Positions 63,680-64,000 of a stretch of DNA of 64,000 bases are shown in pieces. The position numbers were made by a program, and so were the translations under genes. Position 1 is the first letter of the stretch. Each line of letters starts with the position of its first letter. The stretch comes from Tenodera sinensis (lineage: Eukaryota > Arthropoda > Insecta > Mantodea > Mantidae). The DNA lies in the NCBI GenBank assembly GCA_030765045.1, contig CM060969.1:46770716-46834715 (forward strand). The letters are read 5' to 3'. The notes beneath the pieces were generated by a model, which searched no databases, was not told the origin of the DNA, and was given only the letters and a program-made list of their open reading frames with translations.

Positions 63680-64000
63680 AGTAAAAAACTGAAACCGCTA
63701 ACATGACAAAACAGAATTTAAAATAAATACAAATTTAGAGACTAAAAGCTCTACTTAGCTTAGCATTTTCTGCAAGTTCTTGAAATGTTATGCAGACATA
63801 TGTTTCATGTGAAAAACTGAAGCTCTTAATAGTGAAGCAACAGAATCTAATATAAAAACAAATTTAGAGACTAAAAGCTCCACTTATCTTAGTATTTGCT
63901 GCAAGTTCTTGAAACATTACACAAAAACATGAAACATGTTTGCATTATATTTGAGACAGAATCTTAGAAGACCCCAAAAGAAAATCGTTTATGTGAATAT
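63680..64000 (-). mobile_element. PLE-A terminal sequences, tandem pair, and start of non-coding region
   Basis: Two head-to-tail units of about 115 bp (63700-63815 and 63818-63930) share ACAAATTTAGAGACTAAAAGC and GCAAGTTCTTGAAA. From 63946 the reverse complement of the PLE-A non-coding end (CTTTTGGGGTCTTCTAAGAT in reverse) begins and runs off the window. Confidence 0.6.

Overview
This window is intron-rich, AT-rich animal nuclear DNA, most likely from an arthropod with a large, repeat-laden genome. A polyneopteran-type insect would fit, but the species cannot be fixed from sequence alone. The only convincing host gene is on the minus strand. Five exons (50763-50924, 48663-48844, 37973-38202, 37688-37767, 34536-34686) join in phase with AG/GT splice sites. 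They encode the linker after nucleotide-binding domain 1 and the first part of transmembrane domain 2 of an ABCC (MRP4-like) transporter. Everything else is transposable elements, their wreckage and microsatellites, much of it lying in the introns of that gene.

Layout. 0-3.3 kb: LINE remnants, one with a 2A-like peptide motif in ORF1. 4.7-8.2 kb: a decayed Tc1/IS630-type transposon split by a GC-rich LTR element (5201-7933) that encodes only a gag-like protein. 8.2-10.4 kb: a Penelope-like element (PLE-A) and a LINE reverse transcriptase. 10.7-11.4 kb: fold-back tRNA-SINEs. 13.4-27.8 kb: one old plus-strand LINE blown apart by six insertions. The largest is a complete, apparently young Ty3/gypsy element (19560-27634, TSD AACA). 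Another insertion is PLE-B, which carries two hammerhead-ribozyme motifs in inverted orientation. 28.4-29.25 kb: an uninterrupted ATT array of about 287 units. 30-34.3 kb: PLE-A again, LINE fragments, an unclassified 850-bp repeat (here called Rpt-1) and a 562-bp palindromic SINE pair. 34.5-38.2 kb: three ABCC exons, a hAT MITE and a piggyBac-like remnant. 38.4-46 kb: three LINE families nested in each other. 47-52 kb: satellite-like CACTCACC DNA, Rpt-1 copies and two ABCC exons. 53-55.2 kb: a second copy of the gag-only LTR element that carries about 880 bp of uninterrupted fibrillar-collagen Gly-X-Y coding sequence inside its gag frame. 56.5-60.1 kb: PLE-C, interrupted by a hAT transposon and a SINE. 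60-64 kb: LINE, Rpt-1 and PLE-A fragments.

The most striking object is the collagen-bearing LTR element. It has near-identical 194-bp LTRs, a 4-bp TSD, a tRNA-Leu-type primer binding site, a polypurine tract and one open frame running gag to collagen to gag. The related copy at 5.2 kb lacks the collagen block at exactly that point. This looks like transduction of host mRNA by a retroelement through template switching at a short shared sequence. LINE-1-like retrotransposition features (TSDs of 11-15 bp, 5' truncation, twin-priming-like inversions) recur throughout and account for most of the unusual inverted structures.
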